Positions 51,936 through 64,000 of a DNA stretch of 64,000 nt are shown piece after piece. The notes beneath the pieces were generated by a model, which did no database searches, was not told the origin of the DNA, and was given only the letters and a program-made list of their open reading frames with translations. Positions within the stretch are counted from its first letter, which is position 1; each line of letters starts with the position of its first letter. Source of the DNA: Otis tarda (taxonomy: Eukaryota; Chordata; Aves; Otidiformes; Otididae); contig CM048557.1 of assembly GCA_026413225.1 (NCBI GenBank), positions 46,941,371 to 47,005,370 on the forward strand, in the 5' to 3' direction. The translations under genes and the position numbers were made by a program.

Positions 51936-51965
51936 ATGGGCTGGGTAGCCACCAGTGCATCATGA
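51936..51965 (+). other. Candidate uORF in the long NRXN3 leader
   Basis: ATG GGC TGG ... TGA makes nine codons plus stop. It is relevant only if the acceptor at 51900 is used; the start has G at +4 but a T at -2 and -1. Confidence 0.3.
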
Positions 51966-52443
51966 AGATTGACTTTATTTTTGTTTTCCTGAGGATAATG
52001 TGCTTTATGAATTCACTCTCTCCTCCACCTCACTGCCACCTCTGTCAATACTGTCATCGCTTCTAGGAAACCAGAATTTGAGGCTTGGACTTCAACTCTG
52101 CCTTTCCTTCCTCCGTGGAACAACCAGTGTCACCTTTGTGTTCTACCAAAACAAACCACTGTGGGTTATTTGTCCCTTCACAAAGTACACCTACTGGAGA
52201 AGTCACTTCATATACCCTGTACTTCAGAGATAAAAGCCTCTGAATCCTAAAGGATAACTGAGATCTTTCCCTGGGGAGGAGACATTTCCTCTTGGTCACG
52301 TGTACTTGCTTTCTCACTTTCCACTTATTCTCCCCCTCTCTCTGTCACTCTCTGTGCTCTCCTCCTCTTCCTGTTGGATTTAACATTTGGTATTGACTGC
52401 TGGGGTTCTCTTCCCAGTAGTGTGGCTTTTCTTTTTCTCCTAG

Positions 52444-52465
52444 GGAAGAGCAGATTCTTGAAACA
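52444..52465 (+). other. NRXN3: Minimal 5' UTR of the NRXN3 first coding exon
   Basis: This 22-base stretch lies between a CTTTTTCTCCTAG acceptor (AG at 52442-52443) and the ATG. The upstream pyrimidine tract is good, so an intron probably ends here and a non-coding exon lies further 5'. A second strong acceptor at 51900 could instead make the leader much longer. Which one is used cannot be decided from the sequence. Confidence 0.6.
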
Positions 52466-53174
52466 ATGGGCTTCACTCTGCACTCAGTCTACTTCACCTT
52501 GAAGGTGAGTTTGCTGCTGGGCTCCTTGCTGGGTCTCTGTTTGGGTCTGGAGTTCATGGGCATCCCCAACCAGTGGGCCCGCTACCTCCGCTGGGATGCC
52601 AGCACTAGGAGTGAACTCAGCTTCCAGTTCAAGACCAATGTCTCTGCTGGGCTGCTCCTCTACTTTGATGATGGTGGTGTCTGTGACTTCCTCTGTCTGT
52701 CCCTTGTTGATGGGCGCATCCAGCTCCAGTTCAGTGTGGACTGTGCGGAAACTACGGTTATCACAGACAAGCAGGTCAATGACAGCAACTGGCACTTCCT
52801 GATGGTCAGCCGCAATCACCTTCGGACCGTGCTAGTCCTGGATGGTGAAGCCAAGCCGGGTGAGGTGCGTCCACAACGCCAGTATATGAATATCGTCAGT
52901 GACCTTTTTGTGGGTGGAGTCCCATTGGACATCCGTCCTGCTGCCTTGACCCTTGATGGTGTTCTGAGTGAGCCTCCGTTTCAAGGATTTATCCTGGATC
53001 TGAAATACGGCAACTCTGAGCCACAGCTCCTGGGCAGTCAAGGGGTGCGACTGGAAATGGAAGGGCTCTGCGCAGAAAACCCCTGTGAAAACGGTGGCAC
53101 TTGCTTTCTTCTGGATGGTGAGCCACACTGTGACTGCTCAGCCACTGGATATGCTGGCAAGCTGTGTTCTGAAG
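52466..53174 (+). CDS. NRXN3: Neurexin-3 alpha, first coding exon (signal peptide, LNS1, EGF-like 1)
   Basis: This exon encodes the N-terminus of the presynaptic adhesion receptor neurexin-3 alpha, a single-pass membrane protein that binds postsynaptic partners across the synapse. Residues 1-27 form a hydrophobic signal peptide ending [10 protein letters not shown]. Residues about 28-200 are the first LNS/laminin-G domain, with YFDDGG at 66-71, NDSNWH at 105-110 and DLFVGGVP at 146-153. Residues 202-234 form an EGF-like repeat with cysteines 202, 207, 213, 222, 224 and 234. N-glycosylation sequons are N58-V-S and N105-D-S. The opening TLHSV and [11 protein letters not shown] match NRXN3 as I recall it, not NRXN1. 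The ATG has A at -3 and G at +4. Coding ends after GAA plus one base (phase 1) at a GTAAGA donor. The open frame runs on to 53323 but loses family likeness after the donor, so that tail is intron. Confidence 0.95.
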
Positions 53175-53180
53175 GTAAGA
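53175..53180 (+). promoter_or_regulatory. NRXN3: 5' splice donor of NRXN3 first coding exon
   Basis: The junction is GAAG|GTAAGA, close to the vertebrate donor consensus. It falls where similarity to neurexin EGF-like repeat 1 ends (after Cys-Ser-Glu), which is where the family splits its exon in phase 1. Confidence 0.9.
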
Positions 53181-54391
53181 GAATACTTCCCTGCTTCCCA
53201 TTGATCTTTACACAATCCAAAGAGTTAATTTGTCACTTAGCAGGGTTACGACAGAGCTCTTATCCCTGCTGGTGGCTATCAGAGGAATTAAAGTTTCACT
53301 GTTCTTTTTCCAGCTGGAAGTAATGAAATGGGAGTAGATGGAGAGCATGGGCAATTGCAAAAAGTGCCTTTCTGAAGGGAGACTGCATTTGTAGTACAGG
53401 CAGATTTTCATCAGCAGCTTATTAATAAGATTTGAGAACATAAATTGCTAAATGCAGAAGTACGCTATGTTGGTGTTGGTAAAAGCAACAGTAAGAAGTT
53501 ATCCTGTCTGGATAAATTCCACTATCCTTTGTCCCTGAAAACTGAGTGAAGTGTTGGTAAATGGGAGCCACGTGTGTCTGACTAACATTGTAAGAATTAG
53601 GCCATCTTTGGTGTTAGCTGTTGCTGATCTGTGGAATTCCCATGCTCCCCCTCAATTGCTTGCATACTAATCACTGAGTGGCACCTTGATTGTTTTAGCA
53701 TCCTTGATTGAATTGCTTTGAGACTTGCTGAACAATCTTTGTTAATATTGCAAAAGGAAGACGGGTTTGAGTGTTTCCACATTGTTCCATACTCTGTTTT
53801 AAAATTTGAGTCCAGAAGGTTAAATCATGTAAACCACATGATGAAGTGTATTTCAGGGGTTTTTCCTTGGTCTTTAGCAGTGTGATGGTAATTAACTCTG
53901 TATGTGCAGGAGACTTACTTAAGTCACTGGAAATCCCAGTGTGAATTTGAGAATCTTGTTACAGCATTTTTTATGACATTTGGATTTAAACACAACAGTT
54001 TGAGCTTAAGCCAAAGATGAAACCTGGGTAAGAAGCATCCAAGCAAAACAAAACCCTGAAATTTTGTCAAAATTGAAATACTTACATTAATGTCTTGCTT
54101 ATCACAACTAGCATTTATTTATTTCTTTTGGCAATGAAAATAGATTAACTGGAATTTACCATGTAGAATGTGAGAAGTGCTGAAAATGAAGTCTCTGTAT
54201 GGTTGGTATGTAAGCAAAAAGCCCTACAGAAATACTATGTAACCACAGTTCTACATTTATACTATAGATCGAGAAGCAAACATGTTTTTATAGGAAGGGA
54301 AGGTTTGGAAAAGAAACACGACATCCATATGTGTGTTAATTTTAAGGTGCTGTTAATGATAACAGAAAATTTGGCTTTTTATTCAAATACT

Positions 54392-54426
54392 ACAGTACAA
54401 TAAGTACTGTACAGTACAATAAGTAC
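54392..54426. repeat. Tandem 19-bp-period repeat with perfect palindrome
   Basis: ACAGTACAATAAGTAC occurs at 54392-54407 and again at 54411-54426. The join creates GTACTGTACAGTAC (54404-54417), a perfect 14-bp palindrome. Confidence 0.9.
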
Positions 54427-57400
54427 AATACAGACAAGATAGGAGGTGTGAACCTGTGCAGTGCTGAACACCAGAATTCTTCCTGGCTATTTGCCCTGCA
54501 CCTATCAGGTCCAAACCAATAATGAGCCAGAGCTATTTTCTGTGCTTGAACCATGAATTATGTGGAGCTGGAGAGACTGCTGGGTGTGACCAAGCTCTTC
54601 AGTGACTGGGCTGCCGGGCCTGATCCTCATACATTTACAGAACAAATACATCTCATGTTTAAATGCCAGTTGTGGGTGGTGGAAGATTGCAAGAGCCACA
54701 CATAGGCACGTGGACCCTGAAGCATAAAGATATAAGCCTCTTTCTACTGCTGGCCGAATGGATCCAGACTCCACGGGTTGCTGCTCAAGACATCAACGGC
54801 ATGTGGTTTTCATTGAAGGTCTTGAGAAACTACTGTAAGTGCATGAGGCTTCCCTGTACCTGTGGGGCAATCGTGAGAGCTCTACCCAGGGCTCAGTGGT
54901 GGAATTTCTGCATTTCCTGGGTGGGTGGAGCAATGTGAAACACATCATCTAATGAAGCCAGGGATATTTCTGTTGTAGACATCATGGATCAAGCAGTGCT
55001 ATTGTTACCTTTTGAAGCCATGCGTCACCATTGCTGTTTGTTTCCTATAGTGATTCATCAGTTTCCAACCCAACCTTCTATTAAGGGTGAGCAAAGAAGT
55101 TTGTCACGATGTACCTCTTTTAATAAACATTTTAAACTCACTGTTAGCTGTGATCTGTTCACTCACACATAAGATGCTGTGCAGAAGACTTTTCCAATGG
55201 AAAAAAATGTAGAGATTTTCACAGTCATTGCTTTGTCTGGTTCTTCATTTTTGTTTCGTATTACTTCATGGTGTATGTTTGGTTTATGTCAGAATTTTAT
55301 AATCAGCCTTGTTTTCTGCCTCCTTTATGGTGCAGCAGTGGTGATCTCTGTGTGTTAAATGCTGTCACCCAAAAATGTTACAATGTCTGTGCAGATTGTG
55401 AGAAGAAGGGGAAAAACAGAAGAAAAAATGTTTAGTAAGTGGAAACAAGCAAACAAAGAAAAGAGGCAAGGAAACAAAACAGGAACCAAGTTAAGTATAG
55501 CTACCTTTTTGTCTGAGTATGGAAAACTTAGCAAACTCTGAAGATGCTCTCTTTCAATTCTGGAAGTGTGGCAGAATGCCCACTGATGAACAGTAGGAAT
55601 TGAAGGACTGGATGCAGGCTCCTCCTGCCTGTGGCTTGACTGGCCGTTAACCAACTTGTATATTCTTTGTTTGCTTTTTTCCAAGAGATTGAAATGTGTG
55701 TTGTCAGAACTGTTCACTTCTGTTTTGTTTCCTTATCCTGCCTCTGGGTATTTGCAGAAGTAACATGGTTATTTTATTCCCAGTCTCATTTTTGAAAAAG
55801 ACGTGCTCTTTCAACTGGATATCAACAACTGCCTTTTGGAGGGATCCTTAACTCCATTACAGTATTTGCTAGTCTGTAGTCTGTGTGAGTATTTTCATTT
55901 TGCCACCAGAGTTGGCTCTTTTACTGGGAACTGATGGGATCCAATCAATAACAACTTCTGTTTGAACAGCTAAATGCAATATGTACCTTTTTAATAATGA
56001 GTTCTCTTGACAGCGTCCAGGCCATTACTTGGCTATTGACTGATGCCAATGTCTGCAAATGGTAAAACCACAGCAAACTCATTTATTCTGTGGCCAGAGA
56101 GATAAGAAATAAAGAGAGTGGAACCTGCTGAGCCTGTACTGTGATGGAATGAAGCTGCATTTACAGTATTAGGGGTTACTGTAACGCGTGGTGCAGTTCC
56201 AGTTATGGTGAACCTCAGCAGAGAACAACCATTCCATAGTGAAACAAAACTGTAAATCCTGCCCAGAATGTGCCTCGATGTGCGAAAAGATGCACTTCAC
56301 ATGCACCCAGAGTTACCAGGGTTGTGTATGTCCTGGTAACCGCATGCCCGGGTGGGAAGCTGAGCTGGTCATTGCTGGTCAATGAGAAGTACAATTTCTG
56401 TGATGAAGTGTATACAGTGGAATTGAAATGTGTGCACGCTTTGGAGGTTTGGCTATTCTGAATAAAATGTGATACTATTTTTATTGCAGTTGGAGTAAAC
56501 TGGTTCATTGAATCTGACAGCTCTGTAGGGTACAAAGGGTGGCTGATTTGAGCAGCAGTTAATCTGTATGATTCTGGGCAATGGTGGCATTAGACAAGAA
56601 AGCTGAAGTCAGACACACCTTCCCCTTTAATAAACCTCATCAGTCTCTGTGGGATCAGGCAGCGGCCAAGAGAATGAGGTTCCTGTAGAATTTGAGCATC
56701 ACAGATACATTCATGTCACTGGAAAAAAACCAAAACAAAACGACCTTCCCCATGCAAATTTTGCAGAGTGCTGCTGTAGCAGCCAGATGAGCATGTTCCT
56801 ATCTGCTCCTGCACAATCACGCTGTCTTCCTTAGTCTACAAGAAATTCTCTCTTGCTCCGACATGGCAGCGTAGAGAGGGAGTTCACTGATGTGGACAGT
56901 GTGAATGCAGCATGGTATGTACAAGAGTATTTTGGCCCAAGACCTCACCTCTCTCCATAGACCCCTTCTGGACTTTGTGAGGGAAGGTGAACAGAGGATG
57001 TGCTTAGAAATGACATTGACTCTGCTTGCAGTTACAGAACCAAGACGTTGATGTGATCGCCAGCTTCACAAAGCACCATACCGAAGCCTTTGTATTGCCT
57101 GCAGGGGCTGTTTCTAAACGAAGCCTGAATAGGGGCCTGATTGCACCTCTTCCCTTGATTACAGAGCAAGATTTCCTGGGGATGCTGCCTGCTGAATGAC
57201 AGAGGAGCCCGTTGCTCTGTAATTATCACACTTTTAACTGCATGGAGAACAGATTTTTCTATAGCCCCTCAGCTTCGTTTAAAGTGACAAGTTACTGTGG
57301 GATTTATCCTCCACCTGCCCCTTTGGTGCAGCCCAGTTTTGGCTGCATCTAAAAGGACTGGCCTAGCTTCACTTGCAATCACTGTATCTCCCCACCAGCC

Positions 57401-57465
57401 CCCCCAGACTTTATACCACTAAGGGCTAATTTGGCACTTTGCCCTGAGCCTGATGGGTACACTTA

Positions 57466-57479
57466 ATTTGCATATGCAT
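57466..57479. promoter_or_regulatory. Candidate POU (octamer/MORE-like) site
   Basis: ATTTGCAT at 57466-57473 is an exact octamer. It overlaps TTGCATATGCAT, one mismatch from the palindromic MORE site bound by POU dimers. It lies in the NRXN3 intron about 4.3 kb after the donor. Confidence 0.3.
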
Positions 57480-59729
57480 TTACATACATTTTGTAATCAG
57501 AAACAAATGAACATGACCATAATATTTGCTTCCACTTGCATATTCCTTGATAGATGAATATAATTTGGTGGTTGTTGAATTCACCAGCAACAAACAGCTG
57601 CAGACCCTCCCTCGATCCTGTGCTCTGCTGTTCTTGAGGACAACCGGCAGCTCTGGGACACGCTTTGAGGTGTCCAGATCTAGAGTACAAAACTCTAGAA
57701 TTGGTGGTCTCCAAGGGCTGTGGAGTAAATATTGCAAGAGGCAAATCTGCTGGTGTGTGCCACTTCTTATGGCCGAGCTCTGGCCATTGGGCGAAAGTTG
57801 GTAAGAACTCTGCTTATGACTTAGTTTTACAACAATTTGTTTTTCCCCATCTCTTTCTCTTGCTCATTCTTCCTGGTTTAAGTTCCTTTGGTTCTATTGA
57901 AAATAATTTTTTTTCCAGTCTGGTTGTAATTTTTTGATGCATTGCCAGATGGGCACCGGAGAAAGATGATGTGTTAAGATATTAATTAATGTTTGTAAAG
58001 TGTTTTGAAACACCAAAGTGCAGTTTAAGCACTGTTTGTTATTCTTAATAATAAATATTAAAACTGAGCAGGAGCCACAGAATTTCAATTTAGATCCCAC
58101 ACACCCCTTCACAGAAGTGGCCTAGGACCCACCTCCCCTCCCTAAGTGTGGGCTGCTTGCAGCTCCAGACCTGGCTGGATTTTTTTTTTTTTGTACCCTC
58201 CCCTGCTTTTAACGCAGGGGAGCCACGGGGAGATTCCAGCCCCAGCATGGAGTGTGCCATTGATTCAAACAGTCTAGCTGCAATCCATGCTGACAGCTAT
58301 ATTCTTCTTGTTTCACTCTTCTGTATTATAGATGACCATAAGCGTACAATCCTTTTCTGCTTGATTGCAGATCAGCTGCAGCCCTCAGGCAACAGACAAA
58401 TTATAGCCCTCAGTTAGGCAAAGCTTGGACATCTCCTCTGCTGAAATGAAGTGAATTGTGGTTGGTACAAAAGAAATTGCCGTTTGGTGTGAGGTGGAAC
58501 TGGTGAAGAGTGAGAACAATTTGTAGGCAAGAAGGAGGTGGGACCTGGGGAAAAAGACAGGATGAAGATGTTACTTTTTGTAAAAGACTAAGCCACAGAT
58601 CACATAGGCTGTTTACAGCAGGTGTTCTGCCTTGGTTTTACCTGCCTGATAGTACGAGGGAACAGTTCTTGGCTATTGCAAAGAGCAGATTTGAATGGGC
58701 TGAGGGAGCTTCTGGAAGACTAAATCTAGGAGGAATCTGGGTACCAGGTTCCTCTGTCAGCCCATAGACCAGCCTGCTGGCTCCTGTTCTGTCCCAAAGT
58801 GCACTGCTAGGATCTAAACTGGAATTTTTGAGCATTACTAAATAATGATTTAAATAAAAATAACTAATAATAATTATCAAAGTAAGCAGAGACAGAAATT
58901 TCTTTTTTGAAATTATGGTCAGGAGATAATTTGATTTCAGAAGGAAGGTTTTTCTTCCATTTGTTTTTGCCCTAAAAAATGGAGGGAAAAAACTAGTTGA
59001 TCTATTATTACTGTCCAGGCTTCTGCTGAGCTAGGCAGCCTGTCATTGAGGTCAATCAGCAGTAAATATAGCCCCAAGCAAGACACATGCTGTAGCCTTG
59101 CTTTCATCCTTATTCCAGGATGGAGGTGTGCAGGTCATTTGCCACAGGGTAATTTTTGTTAAGTTTTGGTGGAAAATGGAGGGAGATAATCCTCCCAGCT
59201 ACCTTGAGGATGCTGGAAACTGCACGACAAAGCTACAGGGAAGGAAGCGGAGGAGGAGCGTACCTGTCCGGCAGACTCTGGCACTGCTAAGAGAAGACGA
59301 GGCTCTGCACATCGACCTCAGCACTGAGTGCTCCCGGATGCGGGAGAAGGTGGTAATCCATGTGATGAAATGGTAGAGCGGCCACCTGTCCTGGGCCAAC
59401 TTCTGACTTCACTTTACCTCTTATACCTTTGCTGACCCGCTTTTAACTTGATGGATAGCAAAGCTTCTTTCTCTGCCTATAGAAAGAAAGGCAACTGCCG
59501 TGCTATTGCTGTCCGGAGACAGCAATGTGACTTTTGGGTTTATGTGTGTGTCTCTCCCACAGTCCTTCATTGCAGACAGTGTAAAGAAAGTGGACTGGGA
59601 GCCGCAGAACTTGGATGGTCTGGTCATGAAAGCATTAACACCTAAGAGACTAATTTCAATTTCTGCCACAGGCTTTCTGCATCCCTGGGGTGATTTGCTG
59701 GTAGGCTAAAGGACTCAAGATTGAATTAA

Positions 59730-59800
59730 CTGACCTTTCTTTGCAGCGGATATGTACCTGGTTACCCTCTGTGTCTCAGTTTCCATAGCTGAAATGTGTA
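59730..59800 (+). repeat. Possible MIR-like SINE relic
   Basis: CCTCTGTGTCTCAGTTTCCATAGCTGAAATG resembles the MIR segment CTCTGTGCCTCAGTTTCCCCATCTGTAAAATG. It is very short. Confidence 0.35.
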
Positions 59801-62800
59801 GCCATTGGAGCTTCCTGTACTCTAGATATTAAGAATCCCATATGATTCTGTCTGACAATGATAGAGACGTATAAATATCTTAGCAGGGCAGGTAAATGAT
59901 GATAATTCATGACCTGATGATCAGGATGACCTGATTTGATTGTCAGTTTTCCAGCTAGGCTTGCAGTTAGAAATTGAGATGTCTTTCCTTGTTAAGTGGC
60001 CATGTTTGAGGAGCGTTCCTCATCTTTCTTTTCAACAGAAATCTCCCAGTTTCCTGCCGCGTTGTGCAGTGTCACTGTGAGTGCTCAGACCCTTCCCAGG
60101 CCAGGCTGCAGCTGTGCTGGTAACGACAGCCCAAGCTGTGGTGTAGTCTCTTCCCTGTCGGGTGGCAGGGAGCAGATGGTGCACTGCAAGGTGCTGAGAG
60201 GAGCAATGGGAGAAGGAGAGCTTTTGGCTCTTTTTTTTGGTGTGTGTCCTGTGTTCTCCGCTGACTTCCCCCAAATGCCCTCTGTCGTGAACCTCAGATG
60301 CTAGTCGGATGCTTTTCCTTGTGCGGTGACCCACCTCTGCCTACCTGTCTGCGTCGGCACTCTCCCTGCTGTGGCTGCTGGTTCCAGCCTGTCCCCTTCG
60401 CCCTTCGTGCAAGAGACCCACCTCGACCTTGTGCTGTCAGGGAAAGCAAAAAGAGTATAAATGGCTACCAGGGCAGAATGGCAGGGTTTGCTTTTCCTCT
60501 GCCCCCATATGAATCATTGCATAAAAAGCAGGACAACAGAGAAGAAAGCCCATTGGGTTGTTTTTGAGTGTCTAATTAGCCCAAAGCTGGCAAGTGTTTT
60601 GTGGTTCTAAGGCACTGAAAGGGCAGTTAAAATCTTCTTTCTTTTCCCTTTAACTTTCATCAACACAACTCTGACTGCTTGTTAGATACAGCCGGTGTGT
60701 GTAGCTGGTCTGCAGTTTGCGATGTAGGCCAAGGAGAAAAGGAGTACTCGGTTCTCAGGGTTTTGCTCTGAGGCATGAGCTTGCTCCTCTTACTCACGGA
60801 ATTTGACCAGTAAAGTAACCTGAGTAAATATAATGAACTGGGTTTGGCTCGGAATATTTGACAGAGACCTGTATTAGAAAGGAAGAAGCTGTTCATTGGT
60901 AGATGTAGAAATTTAAGCTGTAGGTTCAAACCAGGCTTCACCCTCTAATGCTGCTGGCAGGCCCCAGAGTTTGCTTGGCTGCTGCATTTCTTCAGAAGCC
61001 TTTCACAGACTCTGTAGTCTCTTGGGTGGATTTTCATTTCTTCTCAGTTTGTTGCCTTAGTACTTGAGAAAAATGACACTGTCTGAGTTTTCCAAACCTC
61101 TGGTGTGTCTCTGCAGGCATGTGTTTGATTTTCCGGTCTTCCCTGCTGCTTGCATCCTGCCAGCTTGGCTTTCAGGGTCAGAGTGCCTCTCAGTACCCTT
61201 CTCCTTAAGGTAATATAAGATAAATCCTTGGAGCTAAAGGCAGGTTTGTCCACTGGGGCTGGTCAGAAACCACAGTTGAGGTAGAGATGGCTAGCAGAGA
61301 TGAGAGCAGCTTGTGTTGTAATCTGTGAATTTCATAGCTCAATGACATTTGCAGCTAAATTCCTTAAGCTCCTTTCTGTATGTGGCCAAAAATATATTGC
61401 TTATATTCCCCAAAGAATTTTTTAAATGGGAAGAAGTGTGGAATCATTCCTTAATAAGTTGCTGTTAAAAAAAAGAAGAGAAAAAAAGAAAAAGATGAAG
61501 TTTGTGAAGGGGAAAGGAGATTAAATTGCTTGTCTAGGTCCACCTAAAAGAAAAAACTGGGAAAGTAGCCAGAATTTGTGTGCTTTTTCTTCTATCTTTT
61601 GCATTTTCCTCTGTGGCTCCTGTGAGAGCTGCCCTGGGACTTGGTGATGTAGAAGGCTGTGCAAAGGGATCACCCTGCTTGCTGTCTGCCAGACCTCTGG
61701 TGCAACTGGAGATTGGTGTAGGCTCTTGTTATTCACATAGCTTCAACTTTTAAGGAAGATAACAGGAGATCAATGAACATTAAAAAAAAAAAAAGTGGAT
61801 TGGATATATTGCCATCGTGAAGCAGTAGTGTTGTTACATCTCTCAGGATAACCAGAGCTAGAGGTGTGTTTATATTCGTGCCACAGATGAGGCGCAACTC
61901 ATACAGGCACATCTACTTGAAAATTTGCTGGCTCAGGTACTGGTAGCTGTGTTATCACAGCAACTTGAAAGGTAGTCATATGATGATGGTAGTCTGGTAA
62001 TAGGTTTATTATCAGTTAGAAAATCCTCTGAAAAATATTGGATGCTGCAGAAAATAGCAAAATTCTCTTTCTTCAGAGTTCCTCTAGTGGACACCGTGTT
62101 GCTGGAGATATAGGTTTTTTTTTTTTTTTCTTCATTGAAAATAAAAAAAAAAGAACCATTAGGGCTCTGATGATCAAATTGTAATTTATGTTACCAGCTT
62201 AACTATCTCCCCCTAAATTGTCTAGTTCCTTCATTACTAAAGCTGAAATGCTCAGCTGTGTCTCAACTGCAGCAATGAACACATCTACAACGAATTCCCA
62301 AACCTGCTGGTTTTGAACAGGTATGAGACCTATATACCTATATGCTTTATCTCTACTTTGCATCTTACACATGAATGTATCTGCAAGGCAGTCTGTTTTT
62401 TGACTGCCCTATCTTGTGACATGTTCAAATGAAAGACATGTGAAGCAAAAGTTTGACCAGCTAAGACACATCAGAATAAGACAGCTTGGAAATGTTTTCC
62501 TTGTGAGAAATGGTGTTTTTTGATGACAGTCAGCAGAAAAAGTGATGTGTTTTTATTTTGTAGAATTTCTGGGTTCTGACTTTGTTTAAAATGTAATCTA
62601 TATCAATTGCACATATATTTCTAGCTTATTTTATAACTTCCTGACATTATTGTCCCTGTTACAGACCTGCTACTGATGAGCTGCAATATATCACAAAAAT
62701 GTTGAAGTGTTTTAAGGAAGGGGCATGTTCTTCCACACTGACTAAAAAGCTCTGATGAAAATTTGAGGACTCAACCTGAGTGTGCTATGACTGTGGGAAC

Positions 62801-63654
62801 TGTTAGGCCCGGAAGTGGAGGCAAAAGGAGACCTAAGCATAGGTTAGACTTGACCAGAGAGGAGAACAGATTTCCAGATCACAGACACTGAGTGGAGCCT
62901 GGAGCACAGGTAGGGTGATGAGTCGGATCGGTGCCCTTTGAAACCTCCCAGGAGGGAAGAGTGGCGTGAAGCACTGTTGTAATTTAAGTGAATTGGAAGT
63001 GACAGATCTGTAGGTACTGCTGTTTGTCAAGAATGCCACTATAAGAAGGGCCCAAGGAATGATGTTGGGTGGACAGGACTTGGGTGGGTTATTCGTCATT
63101 TGCCTTCTCAGATGTGCCAGTGCAGTCTCTCTGAACAATGACAGTGAAGGCAGCAGACTGCGTGTATTAAAGAAGATCCACATCTGCTGATTTGAGAGGC
63201 TGGGATTGCCAGCAGTTTGTTCTTTAGCTTTGTAGTGTGTTGGATTGAGCCTAAGTAGTTTGCAGTGTAACTGGACCTGAGGACTGGACAGTGGGTATTC
63301 CCAAAGAAGACCGTAACAAATATGTCTGTGTGCAAGAAATGCTCTTTGAAATGCAGCCAGCCCAAGCTGAGATTTGGGCTGGATGAGCAAGGCTCTGCCT
63401 ATGAAAATCACTTGGGAACTGCACTAGTATGGCATGACAGCCATTCTTGAGCTCTGGGATGTTTTCCCTGTCATTGCCATTGCCAGGGTGGTGACTCCCA
63501 GTTTGCCTGAGGCAAAAGATAGCTAAACCAAAGTGCTAAGTAACAGATCCCCTATCTCGGGAGAACAATTGGCTGTGATTTCAGACCTCATTTGTCAATG
63601 GTGTTTAATTATAGCTCTGCCACCACTTACAGTGGAGGCCACTGCTGTGTTGTA

Positions 63655-63700
63655 GGTCTATTTAATGCTCCCTCTGGCCTTAAAAATCTATGAATCTATA
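63655..63700 (+). mobile_element. Possible 3' tail of an old CR1, plus strand
   Basis: GCTCCCTCTGGCCTTAAAAA followed by TCTATGAATCTATA resembles the terminal segment and TCTATGAA-type octamer repeat of an old CR1 lineage. Only the tail is evident. Confidence 0.45.
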
Positions 63701-64000
63701 TCCCACTCTTTTGGGGCATTTGTAACAGTCTCCACTGATTTTCTTCCAGAGCTGAAATTGCTTAAGTTTCCTCTTGGCTACTTGACTAAATGTTGTTGGA
63801 AAGCTGACTAAAACAATTTAAGCCACTTTTCAGGTCTGGGAGTGAAACAAAATGTAGTTTTCATCTGTTTTAGTTTCTAGCCTTACACTTGCCCAGTTGT
63901 TTTCTCCTTGTGAACGGCTGGCTCACTGCGTCAGTGTGAGCACATGAACTACTTGAACTTGCAGATAGAGTGTCATTAATGAGCTGTTCCACAGAAAACC

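Larger units (their letters stand above)
53175..64000 (+). other. NRXN3: NRXN3 intron following the first coding exon (partial)
   Basis: No further neurexin exon is seen before the window ends; the next LNS domain must lie beyond it. The interval is unique, AT-leaning intron sequence with short T or A runs, a palindromic 19-bp-period repeat near 54.4 kb, an octamer-type site near 57.47 kb, a possible SINE relic near 59.75 kb and a CR1-like 3' tail near 63.68 kb. Short ORFs here show no recognisable domains. Confidence 0.75.

Noticed and set aside
53175..53323. In-frame continuation of the NRXN3 exon to a stop at 53323
   Set aside because: A consensus donor sits exactly where neurexin similarity ends; the 49 extra residues match nothing in neurexins, so this is intron read-through unless RNA evidence shows a retained-intron isoform.
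1..64000. tRNA, rRNA, CRISPR array or bacterial operon
   Set aside because: No cloverleaf with A/B boxes, no rRNA blocks, no regularly spaced direct repeats, and no dense ORF packing were seen; the DNA is plainly vertebrate intronic.

Overview
The window is vertebrate nuclear DNA, almost certainly from a bird. Several degenerate CR1 (chicken repeat 1) LINE copies carry the avian 3' tail and reverse-transcriptase reading frames. There are two solo LTRs of endogenous-retrovirus type and traces of old amniote SINE/LINE repeats. The sequence is intron-like and AT-leaning, with no bacterial gene spacing. The species cannot be fixed from the sequence.

Only one protein-coding segment can be supported: the first coding exon of neurexin-3 alpha (NRXN3) on the + strand. 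It has an ATG at 52466 in a strong Kozak context and a GT donor at 53175. It encodes a signal peptide, the first LNS (laminin-G-like) domain and the first EGF-like repeat (236 complete codons plus one base). Everything before it is then upstream intron, non-coding leader or 5' flank of NRXN3. Everything after it (53175-64000) is the start of the next intron. Two splice acceptors precede the ATG, one 22 bases and one 565 bases upstream, so the exon start is ambiguous.

Layout. Positions 1-3600 are relatively CpG- and G-rich with G-quadruplex-like tracts and TATA-like boxes, possibly promoter-proximal, but no gene can be proved. The 7.6-24.3 kb stretch is the repeat-rich part: CR1 copies at 7.64-8.35 (-), 8.57-8.99 (-), 9.88-10.58 (+), 13.39-14.74 (-, with an internal inverted segment), 18.05-19.84 (-, with a large internal deletion) and 21.93-24.32 kb (-, split by a 1148-bp solo LTR). 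The 24.3-51.8 kb stretch is mostly unique intron-like sequence with an old CR1 fragment near 32 kb, a second solo LTR at 37.92-38.52 kb and a few SINE-like relics. The NRXN3 exon lies at 52.4-53.2 kb, followed by unique intron.

I found no new biological system. The best second-look items are the nested and rearranged transposons, the two solo LTRs with matching 5-bp target duplications, the dual acceptor and uORF arrangement before NRXN3, and several candidate regulatory clusters. The many short ORFs outside the NRXN3 exon look like chance ORFs or fragments of transposon reading frames.
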